A stretch of 10,523 nt of DNA from Dictyocoela muelleri (taxonomy: Eukaryota > Microsporidia). Under the pieces are notes generated by a model, which did no database searches, was not told the origin of the DNA, and worked only from the letters and a program-made list of their open reading frames with translations. The DNA lies in the NCBI GenBank assembly GCA_016256075.1, contig SDVU01000787.1, forward strand, positions 1 through 10,523, in the 5' to 3' direction. This document shows positions 1-7,377 of this stretch, piece by piece; position 1 is the first letter of the stretch; every line of letters starts with the position of its first letter. A program made the translations under genes and the position numbers.

Positions 1-53
1 AAAATAACAGATCTATCGTTTTCCGGTGTAACATAAATATTACCAAAATACAT
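1..53 (-). CDS. 5' end of an unidentified gene, cut by the window edge
   Basis: On the minus strand an ATG at 53-51 opens a frame that stays open to the window edge, giving 17 complete residues (MYFGNIYVTPENDRSVI). The start was chosen because a CCCC run ends one base before the ATG, the same arrangement seen at the two complete host genes here. A second in-frame-independent ATG lies about 18 bases further upstream in another frame and would give a hydrophobic peptide, but it lacks the CCCC signal. No family can be assigned from so few residues, and the function is unknown. That it is a real gene rests mainly on the start signal. Confidence 0.45.
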   Translation of the reverse strand, partial: MYFGNIYVTPENDRSVI

Positions 54-54
54 A

Positions 55-58
55 GGGG
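55..58 (-). promoter_or_regulatory. CCCC start-proximal signal of the left-edge gene
   Basis: The minus strand reads AAACCCCTATG. The CCCC lies one base upstream of the ATG. Microsporidian genes commonly carry a CCC- or GGG-like motif just before the start codon, and the other two host genes in this window have the same motif. Confidence 0.5.
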
Positions 59-84
59 TTTAAATTTCATTTTTTTTTCTAATA

Positions 85-135
85 AGGCTATATGACCGGG
101 CGAAAAAAAATTGTTTTTGCCCGGTTATAGAGCCT
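85..135. repeat. 17-base stem inverted repeat with A/T loop
   Basis: Positions 85-101 (AGGCTATATGACCGGGC) pair with 119-135 at 15 of 17 positions, and one of the two non-identities is a possible G-U pair. The 17-base loop is mostly A and T. The GC-rich inner stem stands out in an A+T-rich spacer. It lies about 30 bases upstream of the CCCC signal of the left-edge gene. It could be a terminator-like hairpin, a cis-acting structure or the remnant of a small foldback element; nothing in the sequence decides between these. Confidence 0.5.
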
Positions 136-412
136 TGATCCTAATTAAATCTTAGAATGTCAAATATTTATATTAAATTTTTTAGGATATTGTTGACATT
201 ATTGTATATAAAAAATACTATACTTAATCATAAAGTCATTAAAATCAAGAAAATTTATAATAAAATCAAGATTAATTTATATTAAAATTATTTTAATATA
301 CAAAAATAAGATAAAAATACAAAAATAAGATAAAAATAATTTAATGGATAAATATTTATATTTGAATAGGAATGTATTACATACTGACATTATCTATAAT
401 TGTCAATTTGGT
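136..412. other. A+T-rich spacer with a 19-base tandem duplication
   Basis: I see no gene, RNA or recognisable transposon end in this stretch. The unit ACAAAAATAAGATAAAAAT occurs twice in tandem at about 300-337. The remainder is simple A+T-rich sequence up to the start of the first SINE-like copy. Confidence 0.5.
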
Positions 413-873
413 GGACCAGATAGCTCGGTTGTTAACACTCTTGAATGAAAAATTTAAGTGTCTGGTTCTAATTATTTAAATTCACTTTAATAAATAATGA
501 GGGGAAAAACATTAAGCGGTCATAACTATATAATTATAGTATAATATAAAGTTGTTCCAGTGTGGTATAGCTGATTAAGACTTGGTCTAATCCTTTATAA
601 ATAAGTAGAAGGGACTCTACTAGATGTGGGGTGAGTCGTTACGCATCTCGGCAAAAAGTAGTGATAAGAAAAAAATTCATTAAAAGCTAATAATTACCTG
701 CATACGGCTGAGTCATTGATAAAACGAAAATCGCATATACAGCTGGGCTTCTGGGTAGCTTAGGAAGTGACGTATTGTTGGAACACCAGGAACCAAAGGT
801 CTTAGATCAAAGGTAGAAGATAGCTCTCCGGGTAGGCAGCGATGAATGTTGTCAACATGTAATATATAATATA
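413..873 (+). mobile_element. tRNA-derived SINE-like element, copy 1
   Basis: This 461-base stretch aligns along its whole length with the copy at 7378-7841. The A-box region is recognisable but altered (TAGCTCGGTTG against TAGCTCAGTGG), and the B box has decayed (GGTTCTAATTA against GGTTCGAATCC). The 3' core is far better kept: 711-800 matches 7681-7770 at 85 of 90 positions. It ends in a short tail of AATATA units. There is no TTTT anywhere on the sense strand. A weak target duplication is possible (GTCAATTTGGTG before, GTCAATTCGATG after), but the right-hand piece overlaps sequence that also aligns to copy 2, so I do not rely on it. Copy 2 follows immediately in the opposite orientation. 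Confidence 0.75.
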
Positions 874-1286
874 GTCAATTCGATGAGTTGTCTTCATCAA
901 AGTTTTTAGACCTTTGGTTCCTGATGTTCAAGTAATACGTCACTACTAAGCTACTCAGAGATTATTTATACACGTTTTTGTTTTATCAATTACTCAGCAG
1001 GATACAAGTAATTATAGACTTTTTCATGAATTTTTTAGTTTACTAATTATTTCTCTAGATCTATCATTTCACTCATCACCACACATGGGTGAATTCATTA
1101 TACTTCTTTATAAAAGATTAGACTAGGTCATAATCAGCTATACCAAGGTGGAAAAACTATTATCAACACTTATTTACTACCTCTTAATGTCATTCCCTAA
1201 TAAAATAAAATAAATTGACTTTAAATAATAATACCTCGATACTTAAATGTTACATTAAAATTGTTAAGCACTGAGCTACGTGACCC
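874..1286 (-). mobile_element. tRNA-derived SINE-like element, copy 2 (inverted, more decayed)
   Basis: Read on the minus strand from 1286, this begins GGGTCACG then TAGCTCAGTGC, an A-box-like start matching the copy at 7378. It then follows the same body in order, including GGAATGACATTAAG, GTATAGCTGATTA, AGTAGTGACGTATTA and AGGAACCAAAGGTC. The B-box region is lost, several TTTT runs have appeared, and the 3' tail seems shortened or merged with that of copy 1. It is the most diverged of the three copies and so probably the oldest or the least constrained. Together with copy 1 it forms a palindrome of about 870 bases with virtually no spacer. No convincing target duplication was found. Confidence 0.7.
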
Positions 1287-1430
1287 ATATAGATACGATT
1301 TATTTTTAAAATTTTAATTTTTAAAATACAAAAAAACAGAATATTCAAATAATGGAAAAATGCAACATCTTTAAATTAAATGAAATAATAAAACTTCGTG
1401 CGGATAATAAAAACATCTGAAATAAATCAT

Positions 1431-2045
1431 TTACCTAAATCTTCTTAAACTTAAAGTATTTCTTCTTCTCCAACATGCATGTCTTGAACCACCAATAGTT
1501 TGATTATACCTGATACCTTTACCAAGTCCACGACTTCTTTTAGTAGCAGATGTTAATCCACGACACTCACGATGCTTCATATTAGTCTTGCAAATCCAAT
1601 TAAGATCACCATCATTTCTTATTTCTGGCCTATGTGGATCGATCATAATAGCTTCAAAAAACTTATAAACTCGATCCTGACCAACCCAATAACTATTCAA
1701 TAACCTTAAGCCACCAAGTTTACGCCCAAGTCTAATTTCAGCAATTCCTTGCAAATTCTTTCGTGGCTTTCTTTGATAAATTCCGGATTTACTCGGTTTA
1801 CCATGAGTATTACCGTTGTTAGCTTTACGAGGTCTACCACCACGCTTAACACGTACTCGGTAAACAACTATTCCTGGTTTTCGTTTGTATCCGAGAAGAC
1901 GAGCTTTGTCGAGATACGTTGGTCCCTTTGCCTTGTGAATTGCTGTATTTTGACGATACTCCCAGACTCTTATACGGAGAAGATACCTGTTTACAGCACT
2001 CTGTTTGTTACGTCGTAACATTCTCAAATAATCTCTCAAAGGCAT
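1431..2045 (-). CDS. RPL15: 60S ribosomal protein L15 (eL15)
   Basis: This encodes a complete 204-residue eL15, the usual length of this universal eukaryotic large-subunit protein. It binds 28S rRNA inside the 60S particle and is needed for subunit assembly. Strong family signatures are GRPRKANNGNTHGKPSK at about residues 70-86 and LNSYWVGQD at 116-124, together with a very basic composition and the arginine-rich C-terminus (RRRNTLSLRRFR). The start is supported by full family length and by CCCC two bases upstream of the ATG. The frame is open with no intron and ends in TAA. It is transcribed in the same direction as the VAP-type gene, with a 335-base repeat-filled spacer between them. It looks functional. 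Confidence 0.97.
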   Translation of the reverse strand: MPLRDYLRMLRRNKQSAVNRYLLRIRVWEYRQNTAIHKAKGPTYLDKARLLGYKRKPGIVVYRVRVKRGGRPRKANNGNTHGKPSKSGIYQRKPRKNLQGIAEIRLGRKLGGLRLLNSYWVGQDRVYKFFEAIMIDPHRPEIRNDGDLNWICKTNMKHRECRGLTSATKRSRGLGKGIRYNQTIGGSRHACWRRRNTLSLRRFR

Positions 2046-2047
2046 TT

Positions 2048-2051
2048 GGGG
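2048..2051 (-). promoter_or_regulatory. CCCC start-proximal signal of RPL15
   Basis: The minus strand reads ATACCCCAAATG, placing the CCCC two bases before the RPL15 start codon. Upstream of it lies a long A/T-only stretch. This fits the microsporidian CCC-type signal, which usually lies within a few bases of the start. Confidence 0.6.
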
Positions 2052-2148
2052 TATATTAAAAAAATATTTAAAAAAATGAAAGATTTAAAAAATGATCAAA
2101 AATTTTGAAATAATTATTAAGAACAAAATTTAAACCAGCCCAATAAAA

Positions 2149-2340
2149 TTTAAATAATTCTGAATCTATTTATAATAAACCTATTTAAATAATTCTGAAT
2201 CTATTTTATAATAAACCTATTTAAATAATATCAAATTTAATTAATAAACCTATTTAAATAATATCAAATTTAATTAATAACAAATTTAATTAATATCAAA
2301 TTTAATTAATATCAAATTTAATTAATATCAAAACCTATTT
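2149..2340. repeat. Composite A+T-rich tandem repeat upstream of RPL15
   Basis: Three nested repeat periods follow each other. A unit of about 37 bases containing AATTCTGAATCTATTT and AATAAACCTATTT occurs twice. A unit of about 33 bases containing AATAAACCTATTTAAATA and TCAAATTTAATT occurs twice. A 16-base unit, AATATCAAATTTAATT, then occurs about four times and runs back into AAACCTATTT. The shared CCTATTTAAATAAT block links the first two. It looks like stepwise slippage growth. It fills the spacer between RPL15 and the VAP-type gene and therefore covers the region where the RPL15 promoter should lie. Confidence 0.8.
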
Positions 2341-2380
2341 AATATTTACTAAAGCTTAATAAAACAACTATTCTTTTAAA

Positions 2381-2830
2381 TCAGAATAAAATGTTCTTTA
2401 CTAAAATTAAAAACTGATAAAAAACAATCAAAAGTATAAATATTTCCATAATTCCGCTTTCTTCTTTTTTCTTGGGAAGATGAACTATTTCGTACTCAAC
2501 ATTATACTTTTTATGTATGAAAGGCTTATTAGCAGGATTTTTTACAAAAAGTCTTATATCACTAGGTTTTTCAACAAAACTATGGATTTGTACCATAAAT
2601 CTATGAGATTTTAATGAACTACACTCTTCTGAAAGAATCATTTGGATATTCACTTTATCTTTTGGTTCAACAATTCCGATGTTTGGCTTTACTGAATAAT
2701 TTTGTGGATGCGTTGTCTTTATTTTAAATATTACTGGTTCTGAAGAACTATTTTTTATAAGAAGATATCCTTTTCGACTGATTGGGTTTATTAAAATTGT
2801 TGAGAATGGTATGAGTTGTATTCTATTCAT
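2381..2830 (-). CDS. VAP: VAP/Scs2-type tail-anchored MSP-domain protein
   Basis: This 149-residue protein has an MSP domain (about residues 3-115) followed by a short basic linker (PKKKEE) and a C-terminal membrane segment (about 127-144) with only a few residues beyond it. That is the layout of VAP/Scs2 proteins, which sit in the ER membrane and recruit lipid-transfer and other proteins carrying FFAT motifs to contact sites. The binding face is visible: FKIKTT at 35-40 followed by YSVKPNIGIVEP corresponds to the VAP signature block, and HRFMVQ at 76-81 corresponds to HKFMVQ in animal VAPs, with arginine for lysine and methionine kept. There is no coiled coil between domain and anchor, unlike animal VAPs, so it is compact like other microsporidian proteins. 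The start is supported by CCCC immediately upstream and by the domain beginning directly after it. The frame is intact. The family assignment is firm; the function is inferred from the family. Confidence 0.88.
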   Translation of the reverse strand: MNRIQLIPFSTILINPISRKGYLLIKNSSSEPVIFKIKTTHPQNYSVKPNIGIVEPKDKVNIQMILSEECSSLKSHRFMVQIHSFVEKPSDIRLFVKNPANKPFIHKKYNVEYEIVHLPKKKEESGIMEIFILLIVFYQFLILVKNILF

Positions 2831-2831
2831 T

Positions 2832-2835
2832 GGGG
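2832..2835 (-). promoter_or_regulatory. CCCC start-proximal signal of the VAP-type gene
   Basis: The minus strand reads AATAAACCCCAATG, with the CCCC one base before the ATG. It is the third instance of this arrangement in the window and supports the chosen start. Confidence 0.6.
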
Positions 2836-2883
2836 TTTATTTTCATTAACAAATAAAAAAAATGTGCCATTTAATTATCAATG

Positions 2884-3048
2884 ATTTTTATTAAGACTAT
2901 TATAAATTATTAAGACTTTTATAAATTATTAAGATTTTTATAAATTATTAAGACTATTATAAATTATTAAGATTATTATAAAATATTAAGACTATTATAA
3001 ATTATTAAGATTAAAAGTTTCATATTTAATAATAGTCTTAATAAAAAT
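2884..3048. repeat. Tandem 18-19-base repeat bounded by a perfect 20-base inverted repeat
   Basis: About seven degenerate units of ATTAAGACTATTATAAATT run from about 2890 to 3012. The first 20 bases (2884-2903) recur exactly inverted at 3029-3048. The whole could fold on itself like a miniature foldback element, or the inverted copy may have arisen by local inversion of one unit. It lies in the 5' region of the VAP-type gene, within 55 bases of its start codon. No coding potential is seen. Confidence 0.7.
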
Positions 3049-4375
3049 ACCGTCTTTAATAAAATGAGTGTTAAAGAGTTAATTTTTTTGATATTTCTGG
3101 TATTAATTTATGTATGAACCGTATTATCGCTACAACTTTATAAAAGTTTTATTGTTTAGTTATGCATAAATAATATGAAATTTCTTTAAAATTTTTATTT
3201 CATTTATATTTACAAAAAAAATATTCAATGCCGGTTATTTTGATTTAGAAATCTAATTTTTGTTTTATTTAATCATTTAAAATAATTTTTATAAACATAA
3301 ATTTATCTCATATTTTATATTTGTTAGAAAAAATACACAGTTTATAAAAATTTAAGGTGGTGATCGTAAATCATTAAAAAATAGACTTTATTTTTTACGG
3401 TGAAAATTTAAAAATATGAAGGTAGAAATTTATAATTCGGGAAAATATCAGATATAAAAAGCCGAAAATAAAATTTACGGGATTTTCAAATTTTATATCG
3501 ACAACATTGCATTTTATATCGACAACATTGTAATTTTATAACAACAACATTGTAATTTTATAGTATATTTATAAAACAAAAAATTTTAACCCATAAAATG
3601 AATATAAACCCTATGAAGACATTAAACAGAGATTTTAGAGGTTTAATAATTTATTTCAATTAAAAGAGGCTCATGTCGTGGTATAATATCTGATAAGTAA
3701 ATATCCATGACCAACTGTTGTGATTAAGATTCTACAAGATCTTGTTGATTTATTTTATTTTTAATAATAAGAAAAAGGAATCAAAAATCTTAATGAAAAC
3801 AATTCTATATTCTTTTCACTAAACAGGTCAATTTAACACCATCCCTTAAATATTCTATGGTCTAGGAATAAAAAAATGATATTTATATGGGCTAAAAATT
3901 TCTGTTTTATAGTTTGCAGTAAAATAAATAAAGAGCCTCCATAAAAAGACTAATCACTGTTCAGAATAGAAACAATCTTTTTTTAAAGGTTAATGACAAA
4001 AATTTCGTTTTTCAACAGATATGAGCCGCATTTTAGATGAAAACTTGTTTTTCAGATGAAAATAAGGATAATAGCACAATGGAGGACTAATAATTACTAT
4101 TCTAAAAACACGGGTATAATTACAGTTCCAGCTAAAATATAAATTAATTGAAGCCTTCTTTGTTTAATAAATATGGGTGCTCATTGTGGGTTGAATATCA
4201 ATGTAAACATATAGTTACGTCTAAATTTTGCTTTATCTGAGATGACATTATAAAATTAATCGATTAAATCAGTTCTAGCAATAAAATATTTTTGATTTAG
4301 TATTTGGATTCTTCAGAAATCCAAAAACATTTCTTTAGAATGAATGCCGAGATAAGAGAAATAAGCCCTTTTATT
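3049..4375. other. Long gene-poor stretch without an identifiable gene
   Basis: No open frame of useful length and no recognisable RNA gene is present on either strand. An ATG at 3614 has CCC one base before it but opens only 16 codons. Scattered open runs in changing frames between about 3830 and 4300 could be a decayed gene or transposon, but I could not match them to a family. Apart from the 22-base tandem repeat at 3489-3557 and a 12-base Merlin-end-like motif at 4331-4342, I see nothing definite. Confidence 0.5.
3489..3557. repeat. Three tandem copies of a 22-base unit
   Basis: The unit ATTTTATATCGACAACATTG plus two bases occurs three times with period 22. The third copy is changed to ATAACAACAACATTG. 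A similar single block (TTTTTTATAGACAATATTGC) lies at about 5613-5633, so the unit may belong to a dispersed repeat rather than being purely local. Confidence 0.65.
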
Positions 4376-5472
4376 TTATAACACACTTTAAGAAAAATAA
4401 CACACTTAAAAAAATAATACACTTTAAAAAAAATCAAAAATTGATAAATCCTTAATGAGTAAAATGCAAAGATTTTTTATTGTACAGTATAGAAAAAAAT
4501 ATACTAACGATCAAATAAAGGAGATTAAAATGACAGAAGACTTTATATTAAAAAATACTGCTACACCAAATTTAAATATCGAGTTTTTTGCAAAAGTAAG
4601 ATTGATAAAGTATGAATCAATATTTATTCATTGCAACAGGCTAATGATTTTAATAACGATAAAAAAGCACAGATGTTTTTATCTGGAGATGTTCTTTGGG
4701 ATGCAAGAAAACTAAAAGTATAGGATAGTATTCTTTTTTTTTCTGAATGGAAGATTGAAATTAATAAAATATTAAGAATGTTATATAAAATTTTTATGGG
4801 AATTAAACAAGTATCTATATCCTTCGATTTGTGTATTTCTGTAAAATCAGTTTTTAAATACATGAAAAAGTTAAGAGATAAATGTATTGAAGACTTAGTA
4901 ATGGGGATAATATGATAGGAGGATTGGATGAAAATGACATTCCAATTGTTGTTGAGATTGAAGAAAGTCTTTTTTAAAAATAAATACTATAGAGGCAGAA
5001 GTAGAGGTGGTACATGGTATATAGCAGGAGTCGAAAGAAATCCAAAAAATGCGTTTGCGCACCTGTAGTTGATAGGTCTGCAGAAACGATGTTTTAATTA
5101 ATTAATAATCATGTTAGGCCAGGAACTATTTGTAAAAAAGACGAATGGAAGGCATATGCATCAGCTTTTATCAGTATTGACAATATGCACCATTATTCTA
5201 TAAACTATTCAATATATTTTATTGGTCCTACAAATTCTGAGATATATACAAATACTATTGAAGGATTTTTTTCTACCGCTAAACAATATTTGAGACAAAA
5301 ATACGGCGTGGATAAAGAAAAAGTTTATGAATACTTAATTTATTTTATTTGGATTTATAAAAAAAGAAAAAAACATAAATACAATAATTAATTTAATAAA
5401 TTTTGACTTTTCTTATTTTTATCAATTTTTGATTTTTTTAAAGTGTGTTATTTTTCTTAAAGTGTGTTATAA
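4376..5472 (+). mobile_element. Merlin-type DNA transposon, copy 1 (with long terminal inverted repeats)
   Basis: The left end at 4376 reads TTATAACACACTTTAAG and goes on as AAAAATAACACACTT. The right end at 5472 is the reverse complement of the same sequence, and the match extends about 45-60 bases inward through AATCAAAAATTGATAAA. The left end carries one extra copy of an internal ACACTTTAAAAA-type repeat. The element is about 1.1 kb and contains a single broken IS1016/ISXO2-like transposase gene. I found no clear 8-9-base target duplication (CTTTTATT on the left, GTTAAGAG on the right), so that part of the Merlin signature is missing. The ends differ from those of Merlin copy 2, so it is a separate family. 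Confidence 0.85.
4455..5391 (+). pseudogene. Merlin (IS1016/ISXO2-like) transposase, copy 1, broken
   Basis: A DDE transposase of the Merlin group is recognisable across several frames. The N-terminal frame starts at 4455 (MSKMQRFF...) and contains a damaged zinc-ribbon region (IHCNRLMILITIKKHRC). A middle helical part follows (SEWKIEINKILRMLYKIF), then IGGLDEN and VVEIEES, where the family normally has VEIDES, so glutamate stands at the first catalytic aspartate. Next come YYRGRSRGGTW and AGVERNP, then KDEWKAY with the second aspartate, HHYSINYS, and TNTIEGFF with the catalytic glutamate. The part from about 5055 to 5391 is one frame apart from one stop at 5095-5097. Four frame changes are needed over the gene (near 4715, 4914, 4978 and 5055). 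It would have moved the element by cut and paste and is certainly inactive now. Confidence 0.9.
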
Positions 5473-5764
5473 GTTAAGAGTCCGAAAATGTATGATACGA
5501 GGTATTAGAATTTGATATTGGCAAGAGTGTAATTATTTATTGATAACGTTTCAAATAATTATAGAAACATTTTATTTATGGGCCCAAAATTTCGATTTTT
5601 ATGGGTAGCCTTCCATTTTTTATAGACAATATTGCATAAAAAATTGGCGACTAAAACAATAGAGGTATTACATACCATCACAAAAACATCAAAAATAATA
5701 ATGTCTCGCAACTAAAAGTTTTTTTTAAAAAAAATTTACTATTTATTTATTGTATAAAGGTTTC
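5473..5764. other. Spacer between Merlin copies 1 and 2
   Basis: No gene is seen in this A+T-rich stretch. It holds one block at about 5613-5633 resembling the 22-base tandem unit at 3489-3557. The last eight bases (5757-5764, AAGGTTTC) are the probable left target duplication of Merlin copy 2. Confidence 0.45.
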
Positions 5765-6094
5765 GAGTCTTCTTTAGAATGTGGTCAATTGTTTAAAAAA
5801 AGGACCACATTCTAAATAAAGGCAAAATTTTGAACCCCAGTTAAATTAAAAATATCGAAATAATTTTTACAGACGTACAATGTCTTTTAAATTTTTTTGT
5901 TCAAAATGAATTCAAAAGAATAAAATAACATGTCTGAAATGTTCAGAAATATCTAAGCTGCAGTTATATACCCGAAGTAAAACAAAATTATATTATATAG
6001 ATCTTCGAGTTCACATTGTAGAAAGAAAAAATCAATAACAGACAGTAATTTGAATATAAATGAGCATGTTCATAATATTTATTTGCTATTAAAA

Positions 6095-6779
6095 GAGGCT
6101 GCCCAGAAACTCGCCCAGGGTGAGTTTACGGGTTTTCGCCCAGAAATCTGGACCCGGAAACTCGCCCCAAAAAAATATTTTAAAATCAATTATAATAAAA
6201 ATTATTTAAAAAAATTGTAATAAAAATTAATAAGAAAAAAATTGTGATGAAAATTAAAAAAAAAGAAAATTTACTCTTTCGGTATAGCAAAAAACTGCCC
6301 AAAATAAGCATAACAAAAAAATATAGAAATAAAAGTATATTTATTTTTTATTCCATACACCGAGGTATTTTTTCTGTTTTAACTTATTAATAAATAAAAA
6401 CTTTCAGACAACCTTTAATGGTAGTTAATAGTTTTTATTTATTAATAAGTTAATACAGAAAAAACACCTCGGAGTATGTAATGCAAAATAAAAATACTTT
6501 TATTGCTGTATTTTTTTGTTATGCTTATTTTTTTGTTATGCTTATTTTTTGGCAGTTTTTTTTTGCTATACCGAAATAGGAAAGTTTCAAAAATAAATTG
6601 TAATAAAAATTAATAAAAAAAATTTGTATTAAAAATTTATTTTTAAATAATTTTATTAAACTTTTTTAAATAATTTTTATTATAATTTTTTTGTTATTAA
6701 TTTTTATTACAATTTTTTTAATTAATTTTTATTATAATTGATTTTCAAATATTTTTTTGGGGCGAGTTTCTGGTCAATG
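6095..6779. mobile_element. Non-autonomous foldback (long-inverted-repeat) element of MULE type
   Basis: Almost the whole element is a palindrome. The arms meet around a loop of about 29 bases (6402-6430), with a perfect inner stretch GTTTTTATTTATTAATAAGT against its complement. The pairing then runs outward through CACCTCGG, TGTTATGCTTATTTT, GCTATACCGAAA and TTTTTTTGGGGCGAGTTTC. The outer ends share CCAGAAACTCGCCC, and the left end carries that motif twice (6103-6116 and about 6157-6168). ATTAAAA at 6088-6094 and 6780-6786 is a plausible 7-base target duplication, and removing one copy rejoins the Merlin reading frame around NIYLLLK. There is no coding capacity. Its left end resembles the MULE left end at 7282-7330, so the MULE family may have mobilised it. 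Confidence 0.8.
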
Positions 6780-7194
6780 ATTAAAATAAATAAATTATCG
6801 TAAGTTTCATAATATTTATAATTTCTGACTCGACTATATTTTCTTTCAAACGAAAAATTACCTAAATGTTATAAAATATATTCTGAAAGGCTTCCAATTT
6901 CTTAGGAGTTTCGTTTATGTTGTAGAGGCAGATGAAACGGTATTATCTCGAAGATGTATGATAAGATATTCTACACCTACCGATGATGATGTTAAAGATA
7001 CAATTTGGATATTCGGGACTATTAATTCAGAAGACAAAAGCCAGTTTTATCAAACGAGTTGATAATAGGCAAATATAAACACTAACAGAAATTTTATATG
7101 GTGAAATTAGAGTCTTTACTAAATTTCTTACAGATCGATATCTATCGTGCCCAGGAGTAGCGGAAAATTTGTGTCTTGAACATTAATTAGTAAA

Positions 7195-7273
7195 TCATAG
7201 TCAGAGATTTATTAGTTTGGAGGGGACACACACTAATATTTTGAAGTATATTGCGCATCTAAAAAGTACAATG
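7195..7273 (+). repeat. Left copy of a 78-79-base direct duplication flanking the MULE
   Basis: This segment of Merlin transposase coding sequence (NHSQRFISLEGTHTN to LKSTM) recurs at 9392-9469 with about five or six differences, one of them a single-base length change. It ends exactly where the MULE terminal repeat begins. As a target-site duplication it would be far longer than the 8-11 bases usual for MULEs. Confidence 0.85.
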
Positions 7274-7377
7274 AGCTGACTGTCAGTTCGCCTAAAGGCG
7301 AACTACGGATTTTCGCCTGAATATAAAAAGTCCGTCAGTTCACCTAAAAGCGAACTACAAGTCTATTATTTTAAAGA

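Noticed and set aside
711-800. A structural RNA gene (RNase P, SRP or snRNA) as source of the conserved SINE core
   Set aside because: I could not find the diagnostic conserved boxes of any of these RNAs. The core remains of unknown origin.
1749-2018. Open frame of 89 codons on the plus strand
   Set aside because: It lies entirely inside RPL15 on the opposite strand, has no start signal and no recognisable motif.
3614-3661. A host gene starting at an ATG preceded by CCC
   Set aside because: The frame closes after 16 codons and the other frames downstream show no matching family. The motif is probably a chance occurrence or marks a fully decayed gene.
4624-4863. Open frame of 79 codons on the minus strand
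   Set aside because: It is antisense to the recognisable Merlin transposase and has no family features.
4368-5480. An 8-9-base target duplication around Merlin copy 1
   Set aside because: The flanks CTTTTATT and GTTAAGAG do not match. Either the duplication has decayed or a border has shifted.
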